Shown in pieces: positions 1 through 11,343 of a DNA stretch of 64,000 nucleotides. The notes under the pieces were generated by a model. It was not told where the DNA came from and searched no databases. It worked only from the letters and a program-made list of their open reading frames with translations. The stretch is taken from assembly GCA_947034885.2 (NCBI GenBank), contig OX344752.2, positions 13,888,001-13,952,000 of the forward strand, in the 5' to 3' direction. Source of the DNA: Thuidium tamariscinum. Taxonomy: Eukaryota; Streptophyta; Bryopsida; Hypnales; Thuidiaceae. Numbering within the stretch: the stretch's first letter is position 1; every line of letters begins with the position of its first letter. The translations under genes were made by a program, and so were the position numbers.

Positions 1-1665
1 TCACTATTCGGTGTTCAAAGCTGCTCGCATGTATCGCATGGAAGCCGTGAAGGTGGACACGCTGCTATCTGGAGAGATGGACTGTGCTGATTTCGAGCGC
101 AAGCTGACGGAACGAAAGGACAAACCCGCCATTTTGAATGTCAACATTGGTGAGTGTCAGTAGAGCTGCAGTTGTGTTTATGACCCTCGATTTTTTCCGC
201 TCAATGAATGCGTTTGCATCTTGGAAGACAAGTAGCCCTTGTGATTCTGTTTCCCGACCTGGTAACTGCGGTGTGAATGTCCTAGTTAATCTTGATCGTG
301 TTCGTGCATCATCACGGACATGAGATGTGGGGTCTTTTATTGACTATGCCGTGGATGTAATCGTTTGCACAGGAACGACAGTGAAGGGAGCTGTAGATGA
401 CTTGGATTTAGTGCTGAAGACTTTAGAGAATGTAGGCTACAACGAGGATCGGTTTTACATCCATGTCGATGGTGCATTATTTGGTCTCATGATGCCGTTC
501 GTCAGAAGGGTAAGTCTTAATTGTGATTTGCAATGGCATGTAAGTTATCCGATGTGATGCCTGTGAAGGAGTACGAAATGTTAATTGAAGTGTGAACACG
601 AGTTCTTAGTGCTGGTATTGTCTGGAATGGATTCTACTATTGGCTAATGCTGATAAGCTTTTCACTCGCATACTTCACTCGCGTGACTCATCAATATAAG
701 TGAGGATACGCTTCTTAATAGGTTTCATTCCATTGATGTCATTATCTTTTGTGCAGGCTCCCAAGGTGACATTCAAGAAGCCCATTGGAAGCGTGAGTGT
801 GTCTGGCCACAAATTCGTGGGTTGCCCAATGCCTTGTGGAGTACAGATCACCAGGATGAGGCATATCAATGTGTTGTCACAGAATGTGGAGTATCTGGCC
901 TCTCGAGATGCAACGATTATGGGAAGTCGTAATGGCCACGCCCCACTCTTCCTTTGGTATACGCTGAATCGGAAGGGGTACAGGGGCTTCCAGAAAGAGG
1001 TGCAACGTTGTCTTCGTAACGCTTACTACCTGAAAGAGCGCCTGCGGGAGGCCAAAGTGGGTGTGCTGCTGAATGAGCTCAGCAGCACAGTTGTATTTGA
1101 GAGGCCGTTGGACGAACAATTCATCCTGAAATGGCAGCTGGCTTGCCAGGTTTGTGTACTTGTCTGTTCTAAAAATTATTCCAATTGTTTGATTTGGTGG
1201 ACATTTTCTGGTCATGGGGAATGTCACCTAAAAAAAAGACTCCTATTCTAGTAACCTAATTATCTGTGCGCATTCTGATGTGTTAATGTTGTACCAATCC
1301 TGACTTATTTTGAGCGGATCTTGGTTTTAAAAGTTTGTTGGGATTTATCTTGATTGAGCCGCTCTTCCGTTTATATTGTTACCTGCAATGCCTGAATAAG
1401 TGACATATGTTTCTGGTTACAGGGTAAAATTGCGCATGCCGTGGTAATGCCAAGTGTGACAGTGGAGAAATTAGATGACTTCATCGGCGAATTGATTGAG
1501 GCTCGGAAGCGTGCGTTTCCAGATGGGAATGTTATTGTTCCTTGCATCGTGGAGGAAGTGGGTGCGGAGAACTGTGCTTGCTCTGCTCACCAGAACATTG
1601 CAAGTCTAAAAAGCTCCAAGGAAGAACGAAAGCATTTTTCTTCTTCAAATAGTGTCTCAAAGTAG
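1..1665 (+). CDS. SDC: Serine decarboxylase, 3' part (four exons, 5' end outside window)
   Basis: Exons 1-149, 373-509, 757-1149 and 1423-1665 join in frame with GT-AG introns (GTGAGT, GTAAGT and GTTTGT donors; CAG acceptors) and give about 306 residues ending in TAG. The reading frame begins at base 2 and the N-terminal exons lie off the left edge. The product matches plant serine decarboxylase, a PLP-dependent group II decarboxylase that converts serine to ethanolamine for choline and phosphatidylethanolamine synthesis. Visible landmarks are [20 protein letters not shown], the cofactor aspartate in HVDGALFG (exon 2), the Schiff-base lysine in [13 protein letters not shown] (codon 811-813) and [13 protein letters not shown]. 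The C-terminus keeps the family's Cys/His ending (ENCACSAHQ) and then runs about 20 residues further. No frameshift or stop is seen. Family assignment is firm; activity is inferred. Confidence 0.93.
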
Positions 1666-2525
1666 ACCTTCGCTAAAGGACGAGTACAAGGAAAATATTG
1701 ACAATTGGAGCTTACCTGTTATCATAGCCTTCACCGTGCTTTTTGTGGAGATGACCAGCAGGTTCTATTTGAAACAAGACAAAACCCATATAGGAAGTTA
1801 GCATTGCAGGTACTGTTTCTAGAGCAGGAATTTGTGATGATACCGGGGAATCCTTGATGCATGGAACAAGACTTGAAGTATAGGAACACGGGATTTCAAA
1901 ATTGATGATCTCCTGAAGAGGATTTTGTTGTCACCCTCTCTGAAACATCAGAGAAAGCTGGAGTGGAATGCAGAGATGTATTTGTAAGTTGATTAAGAGC
2001 ATGCAACAATTGTTTCCTGTTGTAGGAGTCCATTTCGAGGGTACTAGCTGAGGCAGAGTGTAGGCCCTTCAAATTTATTACAGGAGATGAATTGCCAGAG
2101 ACAGGTTACCATGTTAGAAGACCTGTGTATATTTGTGCTTCGTATTTAGTTTCATCGTGTCGGTATTGACGCCTGTGATATTGTGCTGATAAGTCGCGGT
2201 TTTGTTATGTGTTGAAATGTGTTATCTAGTGATTTGAGTTCTAAACAGGTGTATGCAAGACGGTCAATGATTTGCTGCTGACCTCAATTTGATCAAAGTA
2301 AGTTCTCCATCAAAGACCATTAACAGAAATAAAATTATTATTTTGAAAAGAAGTGGTTACCAATGATTTGAATCAGCAGAAAGACTTAGGTTTAACTATT
2401 GTCGGAATGTTCTCGAGACGCTGTTAGTGAGTCCCTGGTATTGTCTCCAGTTCAAACAGTAGTGTCTGGTTACCAAATCATATTCAGGTATGCTTGGACT
2501 TTCTGTACTTACTGGTCATTTGTTC
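1666..2525 (+). other. 3' flank of the serine decarboxylase gene
   Basis: This stretch has more balanced base composition than the DNA beyond it and no open frame of note. It probably holds the 3' untranslated region. An AATAAA hexamer at about 2328-2333 could serve polyadenylation, but nothing else fixes the transcript end. A 60-codon frame at 2399-2581 looks like chance. Confidence 0.4.
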
Positions 2526-3451
2526 TTCATGACCTTGTGACTATGCTTTCACCAAAACTACTCCAAAACTGTCATTTTTAGGACAACTATCAAATTTTAT
2601 AAAAAAAACATTTTTGGAATAATGTAACCGTAGGATCTTTTAGTTTACTAGTTCGAGAATGTGTAAAAAAAATTCAGAAAGTTTCGCCGTGTAGATTGCA
2701 AGATATTAGTGTTTGAAGTTGCAAAAGTCCTTTTTTTACCCCTGCGAAAATCCGGGCAGCTGTGATTTAGAGGGCCACATTTGTATGAATTTTTTTTCAA
2801 AATGGTTGTTACTCTTTGGATTCATTCTTCAATTCAAGTTGGCTACATGCTTGAAAATTTTCAAATCATTTGGAATTGTACAACATGTACAAAAAAAATA
2901 GTAAGTAGAAAGAAGTAGAGAATGATTCAAAATACTAAATTGTTAAAAATTTATTTGTGAAATTGAAACTTGCCAATCCCAATAATTCAAATGTTGTAAT
3001 AAACAACCTACACCCAATGTTTTTATTTTTTTCCAAAAATATTGAAAATTGAGTAAAATAAAGGACTTCGAAGTTTTTTTTAGAGTAGGGAATCTATAAC
3101 TACCTGCAAACTAAAACTCTTCATAACTTTTGACTCATTAGTCCAAATGGAATGATTCAAAGCTTTCCACATATATATAAATATATAAAATCAATTTCAA
3201 ATTTTTATTTTCAAAAAAAGTGATTTTTTTTAATCTGCCCAAACTGCTCGAGTTGAGAAATAAACAACATATAATGCGATAACTTTTTAACCATGCAGTC
3301 AAAAGTCACGAAAATTGTTGGGCTTTAAAGATATTCCTCGTCCACACCTTCTATTAAAATTTGGTCCCATAATATGGAAATCTCTAGTCACACGTACCTA
3401 CCCGAAATAGTTATGTTGCCAAAAAAGGCATGTTGGTCCTTTAGGGGTTAA
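2526..3451 (+). mobile_element. TTAA-type element, subfamily A, left end eroded
   Basis: The right end is intact (CCTTTAGGGGTTAA, TTAA at 3448-3451). The left end has decayed; it is recognisable only from TGACTATGCTTTCACC onward, which matches just inside the left end of better copies. Shared internal blocks include the passage around 2740-2770 (CCTGCGAAAATCCGGGCAGC) and TGGTTGTTACTCTTTG. There is no transposase frame. It lies in the same orientation as the copies at 27.2 and 31.6 kb. Confidence 0.75.
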
Positions 3452-5170
3452 GGGAATATTATTATTTTTAATTGGTGCCTAGGAGAAAAAGTTATACCAT
3501 CCAAACTTAATTATGAATGAAATAGGGTAGTAAAAAAAAAAAAGAAAATTTGAAATGATTTTTTTAAAGTCTAAATCTGAAATATTATATTTTGGTGTTT
3601 GTGGAAAGACTTGATTTAATCCATTTGATTAAGTGTTATTGAGGTTCAACATCTTGTTTTGCAACAAATCTGAACAAATTCTTAATTAACCCTTAAAGGA
3701 TAGATTGATGACTATAGAAATCATCCATTTTGATACTGTGGGAATTATTAGTTTCAAAAATTTCAAAAGCACTCATTGGGAATCAAATTACTATAGAAGA
3801 TCTCCCTTTTCTACACAAAATTTTGAAGATGAATAGTAGTAGGTATCGGATCTATTTTCTTGATTCAATGTTCAAAATCTTTCAAAAAGAAAAGTTCCAC
3901 ATGGTTTAGTTTTCTTACCAAAAATGATATCATTGGTGAGATTTGGGTGCTTCAATTCCATCTTAGAGCTACTAACAATTTAATTTTTCCTAATATCTTA
4001 TATTTACTTTGACTTGATAAATTTTTTTAAAAATAAGATGAAATTGGTTTTGGTTTTGCTTAGTTTTTTATACCTTAACTCTCTACTCTAAACCTTAGTA
4101 TAACTAAAAATTTGTGGTATAAAACTTTTAAATGAAAACAATTCAAAGTCCTTAGATGGGCTAGTTGCATGAGAAAAGGAAGAAAAATAATTTCTCTTTA
4201 ATCACTTATATTTGAGAGACTTCTATTATAGATGGACATGCACAAAAATAACTATTATAGAGACTTCTAATGTAGAGAGATCTTAGAAGAAAAAAAAGTT
4301 GTTTGCTTTCAAACAATGGCATGTGGAACCATTTTTTCTTTCTAGTGCTACTTGTCTTTATGTCATAGACAATTAAAGACCTTCTAAATACTTTGATAGT
4401 CCTCTAGTACTTTTAGAAGCAAGTTTACTATTGTGTGAGCTTGAACTTGTAATGTTGTAAGCCTATAAGTGTACAAGTTTTAAGAGATTCCATCTTAAAA
4501 TTTTGGTCCAAATGTACTATTTTTAGTAAATTTTAGTACCTAATACCGTAGACATAGTACCATGGTCCCGCGAACAACTTTGATGTGCTACTAATTGGCC
4601 TTCACTAGATTTTTTATAATAAAATTGGTAATGAATAGGAATTCATTTGAAATCAAATGCAATTGTTCCTTTGATATTTATATTTTTATGATTACTTCCC
4701 TCTAGTTGCTTGGTATTTGAGGACAAAAGTTGTGCAAAAATAAGCTCAAAATGGTCAAGATTTGGCAAGGAAAAAACAAAAAACTTGATCAGTAATTTTT
4801 TTTCCTGTACATTATACCTTATTGTATATCAAACAATTTTATTCATTCCATTTGGATTAGTAATGTGAATGTTATGGAGCTCTTGTTTTGCAAGCAATCA
4901 TAGAACTTCTTGACAAAATATTATATTTGACCCTTTTCAAACTCAATTTTTACAATTTTCAAAAAAAATAAAGTTCCGTATTAGATTTAGTTACTTTGCT
5001 AGAACAATCTCATAATTGGAACTAATGAATTTTAATATCATCTTTAGTTAGTGCTATTAAAAATATAGTTTTTTTTTCCTTTACCTTATGAAATATACTA
5101 GTCTACTTAACAATTTTTTAAAGAATGAAAATCAAGTTTTTTTTTGTTTGAATATTTATGATCAATTTCA
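3452..5170. repeat. AT-rich repeat fragments (subfamily B and a linked repeat)
   Basis: No gene. Pieces of the subfamily B element seen intact at 35.3 and 50.8 kb recur here, for example AATTGGTGCCTAGGAG near 3470 and a block near 3930-4000 that matches about 35.73-35.82 kb. A separate repeat at about 4480-4680, with the run TAAATTTTAGTACCTAATAC, matches 34.78-34.99 kb directly and 36.85-36.97 kb inverted. A TTAACCCTTAAAGG string at 3686 looks like another decayed terminus. Confidence 0.55.
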
Positions 5171-5172
5171 TT

Positions 5173-5428
5173 AAAATGGCGGTATTCCAAACACCATTTT
5201 TCAAACCGCATGATTTGAATTAAAAACTTACTTCTAGGACTAGTATAGATTTTGAGACATCTAGGACACATAAAGATTTCCAAAATCTATGGCAAATTTA
5301 GATTTTTGATTGTGCGGTTTGAAACATCATAGATTGGTATAGATTCCAAAAACCTATAATTAGTTTAGATTTCAAACTGTGTGGTCTAAATTGTAAAAAG
5401 TGTCAAATTAATGGAGTACCGCCATTTT
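5173..5428. mobile_element. Small inverted-repeat element (MITE-like), about 256 bp
   Basis: The ends form imperfect inverted repeats: AAAATGGCGGTATTCCA on the left against AAAATGGCGGTACTCCA read inward from the right. A second inverted pair lies inside (CAAACCGCATGATTTGAA against GATTGTGCGGTTTGAAAC). No coding capacity. I could not fix a target duplication in the surrounding A/T runs, so the superfamily is left open. Confidence 0.6.
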
Positions 5429-7122
5429 TTCTACAAAAAATGTTAATTCAATTTTTCAATTTAAAAAAATATTACTAAAAAAAATTTGTGAAAAAATTTC
5501 AAGCTAAATAAATTCAAAATCAAATAATCTAGTCATAGAAGTTACAAAAAACCTATTATCTTCACCATTAACAAAAATATCTTGCAATCTACAAGGTCAA
5601 ACTTTTGAAAATTTACATTTTCTTATGCTAGTGTGGTGCAAGATTCTCTAATTAAATATACAAAAATGAAACCTTCAAACTTTTGTCTCTTTGCAAAAAA
5701 TTGGCACTTCTAAGTGGTTTTGATGAAAAAAGGCCTTGAAACAATTGAGGATAAATTAAAAGTGGTTGAAAACACCAATTTTATTTTTAATATTGAATTG
5801 AGGTAAGAATTACTAAACTATAAATGGATCAAATGAATTCCATTGGAAAATAATGAACAAATTTCTTACAATGTGTCTTCAAACTTCATGGTGGTAGAAT
5901 ATTTTCTATATAGAAATTTTTTATAGAATAAAAACCTAGGACTTTAATTTGTTTTTTTTTTCCTTATTAAAAATATACCAAAAATTTGTACAAGAAACAT
6001 CAACATTTTATGATAATCAAGTAATTTTTTTCTTGTACATTTAACAATATATATAGATTTTCTACCATCCCACAAGCTTCAATTTTAATGTAAAATGAAT
6101 TTTAAGAAGAAAAATACTACTCAACAATAAATAGCATATGATAGAAGAGGATTGATATAGAAGAGATGAAATTGCATGTCTTTTGAAGAGTCATCAAATC
6201 TTCAAATTTTTTGATGATTTGACATTTTGATGGGTTTTTTTTTAAAAAGGTGGAAAAGAATACTTATAATTCAAAATTTGATTAAAAAACATGGATATTA
6301 AAAATAGACTATAAATTATAGTATAAATCATTTAAGTACAATCAAAAATTTGTTGTTGATTTGTGAAAAGAGAACTAGAAGCATATGGTTACAACTCTAA
6401 ATTTTAAATATAAATATATGACCTTCAAGGGCTACAATATAAATATACAAAATCTTAAACCACAATAAAAATATCTATGTATTTTAGATTTCTACTAAAT
6501 TTTTTCCTAAAGTTAGATTAAAACATATTAATCAATTACAAATCATGACAATAAAACAAGGTAAATTTTTTTAAGACATGGAAATAGGTTGTGATTAATT
6601 AATCAATTTGTTACCACAAGAATACATAATCATTTGGGAATTAAGCCATAATATTAATATCATAATTTGAATTATTAGTCCAAATTAACCTTGAAGCACT
6701 CCAATGTCCAATTTCAAGATGATAAACAAATTGAAAAATTGTTAAATTCTTTTTCAACACTATTTGTATGAAAGTTGTCTATCTAATTTATGAAGATTCT
6801 TTATGAAATTGTTGTCCTATCTAATGGTTATCTAATTTGGTCATTTGGTATCACTAGAATATGTTTTTTCCTAAAATTTCAAAATGTGAAAGTATGTCAT
6901 GTGATTGTCCAAGTCAAAATTGCATTGACTCCAATTCAAAATTAGATTTGCAAAAATGAGGTCAGACTTGAAGAACAAGAATTTTTTTTTAAATCAGCCT
7001 ATCATAAGAACCTCATTTCAAATCCATTCCAATAGAATTTGATCCAAAATATTGGTGATAACATAATTAGTGAATCTTATTATATAGATGGAATCTACAA
7101 CTCAAAGTCTACAACTTCTACT
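5429..7122. other. AT-rich non-coding DNA
   Basis: No reading frame, RNA gene or clear repeat boundary was seen. The sequence is strongly A+T rich with short homopolymer runs, like the rest of the gene-poor DNA in the window. Confidence 0.5.
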
Positions 7123-7482
7123 CATTAGGAAAAATCTGGACTCTCTAGAGGGCCGCTAAGAAGTGGCGGAAGGGACCTTCATTACATTTATTTAGCATGA
7201 GGCAGAATTTATCCCCTATAGCTATGATGTACAAGTGTCATGTGCTCAACAGTGCAACCAAATGTCATAGCTTTGAAATACGAGCTCTTTAGTTTCATTG
7301 AACAAAAGCTGTAAAAAATTGACATATTTTGCATGGCAATGAAGATATGCACACAAGTTGAACCACATCTTCTGTCAGGAATCAGGCATTTTATATAGAA
7401 TTCGGATTTATACAGAAATCTTTATATAGACCGGCTTGTCAAAGTTAGGCGGCCCTTCGGAGAGTCCAAATTTTCTCTAACG
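7123..7482. mobile_element. Inverted-repeat element of about 350 bp downstream of the gene at 7990
   Basis: Left end GGAAAAATCTGGACTCTCTA followed by GAGGGCCGC; right end read inward AGAGAAAATTTGGACTCTCC followed by GAAGGGCCGCC. The two match over about 28 bases with a few mismatches. The interior is non-coding and less AT-rich than its surroundings. It lies some 500 bp beyond the stop codon of the minus-strand gene, so it may fall in its 3' flank. Exact target duplication not resolved. Confidence 0.6.
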
Positions 7483-7989
7483 TTGGATATCACTTCTAAA
7501 ATATTCTTCCAAATTATAGTAATTTATGATGATTTTTGTCAATTCTGGAGAAGACTCTCCATGCACGGGGGTTACTATTACTCTCTAATTAGGTATCCAA
7601 ACAGAAAATAAAAAACATTGTAAGAGTTAATAGGTTTCAAACGTGTGCGTATATATATATCTATATATATATTCGATCTCAGTGGACCAATAGATCAATT
7701 GCTCTTGACTGTTCCCTCAAGTTGAATTCAGTGAACTTTTTTAGTGCAAAAAAAATTGCAGCACTCTCTCATTCAATCTTGATTTTTTTAAGCAACAAAC
7801 GAGGTCAATCTCCAGACTGCGATAAGAGAGCTCAAGAGTCACAGTACGTACAAGCCACAGCGTGACAGAGGGGAAGGATGAATCGGAGAGAAGCTCAACT
7901 TGGTTCAAAATTTTGTACAAAAGCTAGCATCAATCATTCTTAAAAAATTTACACAAAGAAACCCTCTAATAAGAATGCTACTTAAGACT

Positions 7990-8687
7990 TCAGTCCACGT
8001 ACTGTACATCGAAAACTGTTGGAGTCTCAGCCAGTAGATCCACCATCATCCTGTAACGCCGCTTGTTGCAAGGTCTAGAAAGGACAGAGGCAGCCATTGC
8101 ATCTTCAGGTCTTGTTTCACCACTTCGGAGTGATGTTTCTCCACAATATTCTAACCGATCTGTCGTTTTGGGCGACGACCATGAACGCCGAAAAGTCTCC
8201 CCAGCAGACGACGAAGAAGACTGGCAAGGGGTCTCGTCGGACCACAGCTCCACAAGCGCAGCGGCAGCCTGCCGAACAGCCTCAATCTCATGTGCAGGAT
8301 CCCGTTCCACCGTTTTTCGACCATGACTCCAGTTTGAACTACTAGACATACTCAAGCGTTTATTCTTCAAATCGCCATGGTTTGATGAATTCGTCCATTC
8401 GAACTCGTCAGACTCCTCGGATGAAATTCGGGTCGGAGACCTCTGATGTGTAAATTCATAAAGTGGTAGTTGCGCACTTGGACTAGACGAAACTGGGTTC
8501 AGTTGGGCAACCATATGGCGGTGGCGGGGTGGTTCAGTGTTGACAGATGTGACAGATCCCTCAGAGCCCTCGTTGCCTGTGGACGGGCGTGATGGAATAC
8601 TCCTGAGGGTATGCAGGTTTGGTCTTGGAAATATCTTCCACAGCCTTGCCGCTCCGTCGGACTTTGTCATGGAAGGTGAAGAATGAC
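7990..8687 (-). CDS. Last exon of NKRRYR-motif protein B (EAR-like motif degraded)
   Basis: This is a minus-strand exon read from the acceptor TTGCAG at 8688-8693 to TGA at 7990-7992, giving 231 residues plus a split first codon. An ATG further upstream (8724) would use intron-like sequence, so I place the exon start at the acceptor. The protein is rich in Ser, Arg and Glu and has no known catalytic domain. It starts PSMTKSDGAARLWKIFPRP and ends in VLSRPCNKRRYRMMVDLLA followed by ETPTV. Both ends align with the gene at 11344-13494, as does a middle Ala/Leu-rich then Ser-rich stretch. Where that gene has RLFDLNRIP this one has RLWKIFPRP, so no DLNxxP or LxLxL motif remains. The basic NKRRYR block may be a nuclear signal. 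Upstream exons were not identified. Function unknown. Confidence 0.6.
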
Positions 8688-11343
8688 CTGCAAGCATACA
8701 AATCAATACGATAATGAGGTTCACCGCACTGGAAATGCACCAAGATCTTGTGGCTTGCCACCCACGGCACGCAAGCTATGGCCGATGCAGACCATACAAA
8801 CTCAGTTCAAAAATTCTGCACGGGGTTACTTAGTGACTGTTTGAATGCGAGGACTAGTTACTAATTAGTTCACTTAATCTATGACCTGTAATTGTGAACA
8901 CTGGAAGTATGAACAAGATTATGTGAACTTTGTTGTCACAACACGCGTTCGGGACAGCAGAGTGACTTAGCGGCTTATTTCGGACCACTTCGAGAACATC
9001 GCTAACTTAAGGAAAAATTGTATTCGAAAACACTCGCGAAGGTTCAGAGGCTAATAATAGAAAATACGCGGCCTGGCGAGGAAGGTTCTACCCTCTGCAT
9101 CAAAGTGCTTTCCTTGGAGCTCATACCAGGAAGTTGGAACGTAAGTTACCAAGTGAAGGCCCTGACCTCAACAATTTGGGCATCGCTTTGTCACATCTGT
9201 CGTTTCCGTCCGTAATCATTCAAAATTTGGGTTAAACAAACATTAATAGTTATTGATAATTGTACTTGAGTAATCACAGATTCACAGGGTGCAAAAATTG
9301 CGCAGATCAGAAAAGCATTGAACTGAACTGAATTTGCCTGGGCAATTATTCTGAAAAGCATTCCTTCTGACTATTGTCGTACTGATCAGAGATCTACAGT
9401 AGACAAAAAACTTGAACAAGACATGAACAGACGTATACGTACGACACAGAGCTGACAGACCATTACGAAATAGCCCCATCAAGTTTAATGCCACAACCAC
9501 AAACCACAGTTAATGCTTCACTAAACTAGAAGGAAGTACCTGCTGACTGCGCCGGCGCCGACGATGACTAGGCGACAGGAATCACAATCTCCGCTTTGGA
9601 GATGAGCACAGATGGCATAGGTGCGGACGTCGGACCAGGTGAAGCTGCGGCCCCCGATTGCTCTGGTCGATCGTCTATGAATTGATCCTTCTGCAACGGC
9701 TTGATCCTAGCTTGTGCACAAGCATCTGTGTGGTTCCATAATGTAAGAAGATTTTCGCTGTAATGGCGAATCTGAGCTCCGTGGCCCTGCTAACCGGCCC
9801 ATTTCTTGCATGTTGACTCCGCATCGCGCGAAGCAACTTACCTCGATCAGGTGAAGACCTGGCATGATACACAACTTGGCTTGTGGTGCTGCTCTGACCA
9901 TTTCTCAGGTATTACAATGCGACCAAATCTAAATCTCGCTGGAGCTAGCTCATATCTCGCAAAGCAAATCGCAATCCATGTTTTCATGAAAAAAGGACAT
10001 TACTTCTGTATACATTGGCCTGGCCGGCAATGCTTGCAATTGCAGCCCAGTGTTACCAAGTTCTACTGCAAGCACTGCTCGGAATTGATCACCGGTTTAG
10101 TCACTCACCTTTTAAGGCATATAAAATTATATACTTGTCTGATCTTTCAATTTCAATTACAGGTAGTCTGCAAGTGTGTCTTCATAATCAGATAAAAACT
10201 TCCGTTAGTTACCAAACACGCACCGACTGAGATCGCCTTGGGGAATTGATCGGTATGCGCAAACGTAGCCTCAACTCTCGCAAAGCAGCACTGACCCCTC
10301 AAATGAATTGAAACTAATGAGCTGGTCAAGAACGCATTCACGCCTCGCCACGAACTGTGATAGATCGGTTTCAATAGAACTTAAGCTCATCTTGTAATGC
10401 AGCTCTACTAGGAAATATGCACTCCCCACCTTACAGACGTTCCAAGTCTATCCGAGGGCTCAAATCAATCTCCATGACTGACAAATGCACATGCTCGGTG
10501 ATTATATTCCCTCATTGCCGAGATCGAGAAGCACTTATTTACGAGAAAGCAAGTTTGAGCAACCGCGATCGCAACGTCATCAAGGAACTGTCACCGAGGA
10601 ACCTCGATTGATTCGAGGCTAAATTTTTCACCACCTACAGCACCCAGGTTTAATTTGTTCCAGATATAAAGTTCATGATAGTATCGAGGTAAGTTGGCCC
10701 AACGCGTCATCACCCCGGTTGTCACGCGGAAGGGACGCAGAGGTTGCCATGGCGTGGCGAGGTATGAAGCCGAGATAGCGCTTGCCTACACGGAGGCAGT
10801 GGGTGGTGAGATAGATCTATCACACGGCCTTCGAATCGAGAAGGTGGAGCCCCAGCAGAGCAGCTCCTCCATGAATCTCACCAGAAGTCCGTAATTTGAA
10901 CTGCTCATGCCGTGACAGGTGTCTCGTCTTGCAGACTGCAAATATCAGCACCCGACAGATAATCCCTCCTTGAATTGGGCACATTTTTTGCTTTTTCCCC
11001 ATTATTTGCAATTTTTTTCAGAGTGGGTTATATGTTTCTGTACAAACCAAAATTCAATGCATTAGACAGTTCACGAGAGGCAGTGGTCTCAAAGTTTGGA
11101 AATGATTGCCACTTTCATTTGTGATCAGAACGTGAAAGTTACATGGGAGTGAATCGTAAAAATTCCCAGTATATGATACTTGCTAAGATTTGACAAAACC
11201 TTTCCTCACTGCCGTCTACCACGATTTATGTACAACAGTACGTACATTGGCAAGTTAAGATTTTGCTCGATCGTTTTCTTCGTAAACTGTACAAAACGAA
11301 ACCAAAAGCTCAGGACTTCTTACTAAATTCCTGCACTAGTCAA
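8688..11343. other. Intergenic or intronic DNA between the two related genes
   Basis: Base composition is balanced, unlike the deserts. It should hold the missing upstream exon(s) of gene B if they exist. A textbook donor on the minus strand (GAG then GTAAGTTGC) at about 9838-9842 closes a short open stretch ending in SSPDR in the phase the 8687 acceptor needs, but that stretch does not resemble exon 1 of gene A. Another minus-strand open stretch (about 9538-9708) ends in LVIVGAGAVSR beside a CAG/GTACTT donor. Neither is strong enough to call as coding. Confidence 0.35.

Noticed and set aside
9806..10195. Plus-strand 129-codon frame
   Set aside because: Cys-rich C-terminal part without a metal-binding pattern, no known domain and no splice context; likely chance.
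10694..10894. Plus-strand 66-codon frame with balanced composition
   Set aside because: Begins just after a GAG/GTAAGTTG string that would be an exon end on the same strand, and no homology or partner exon was recognised.
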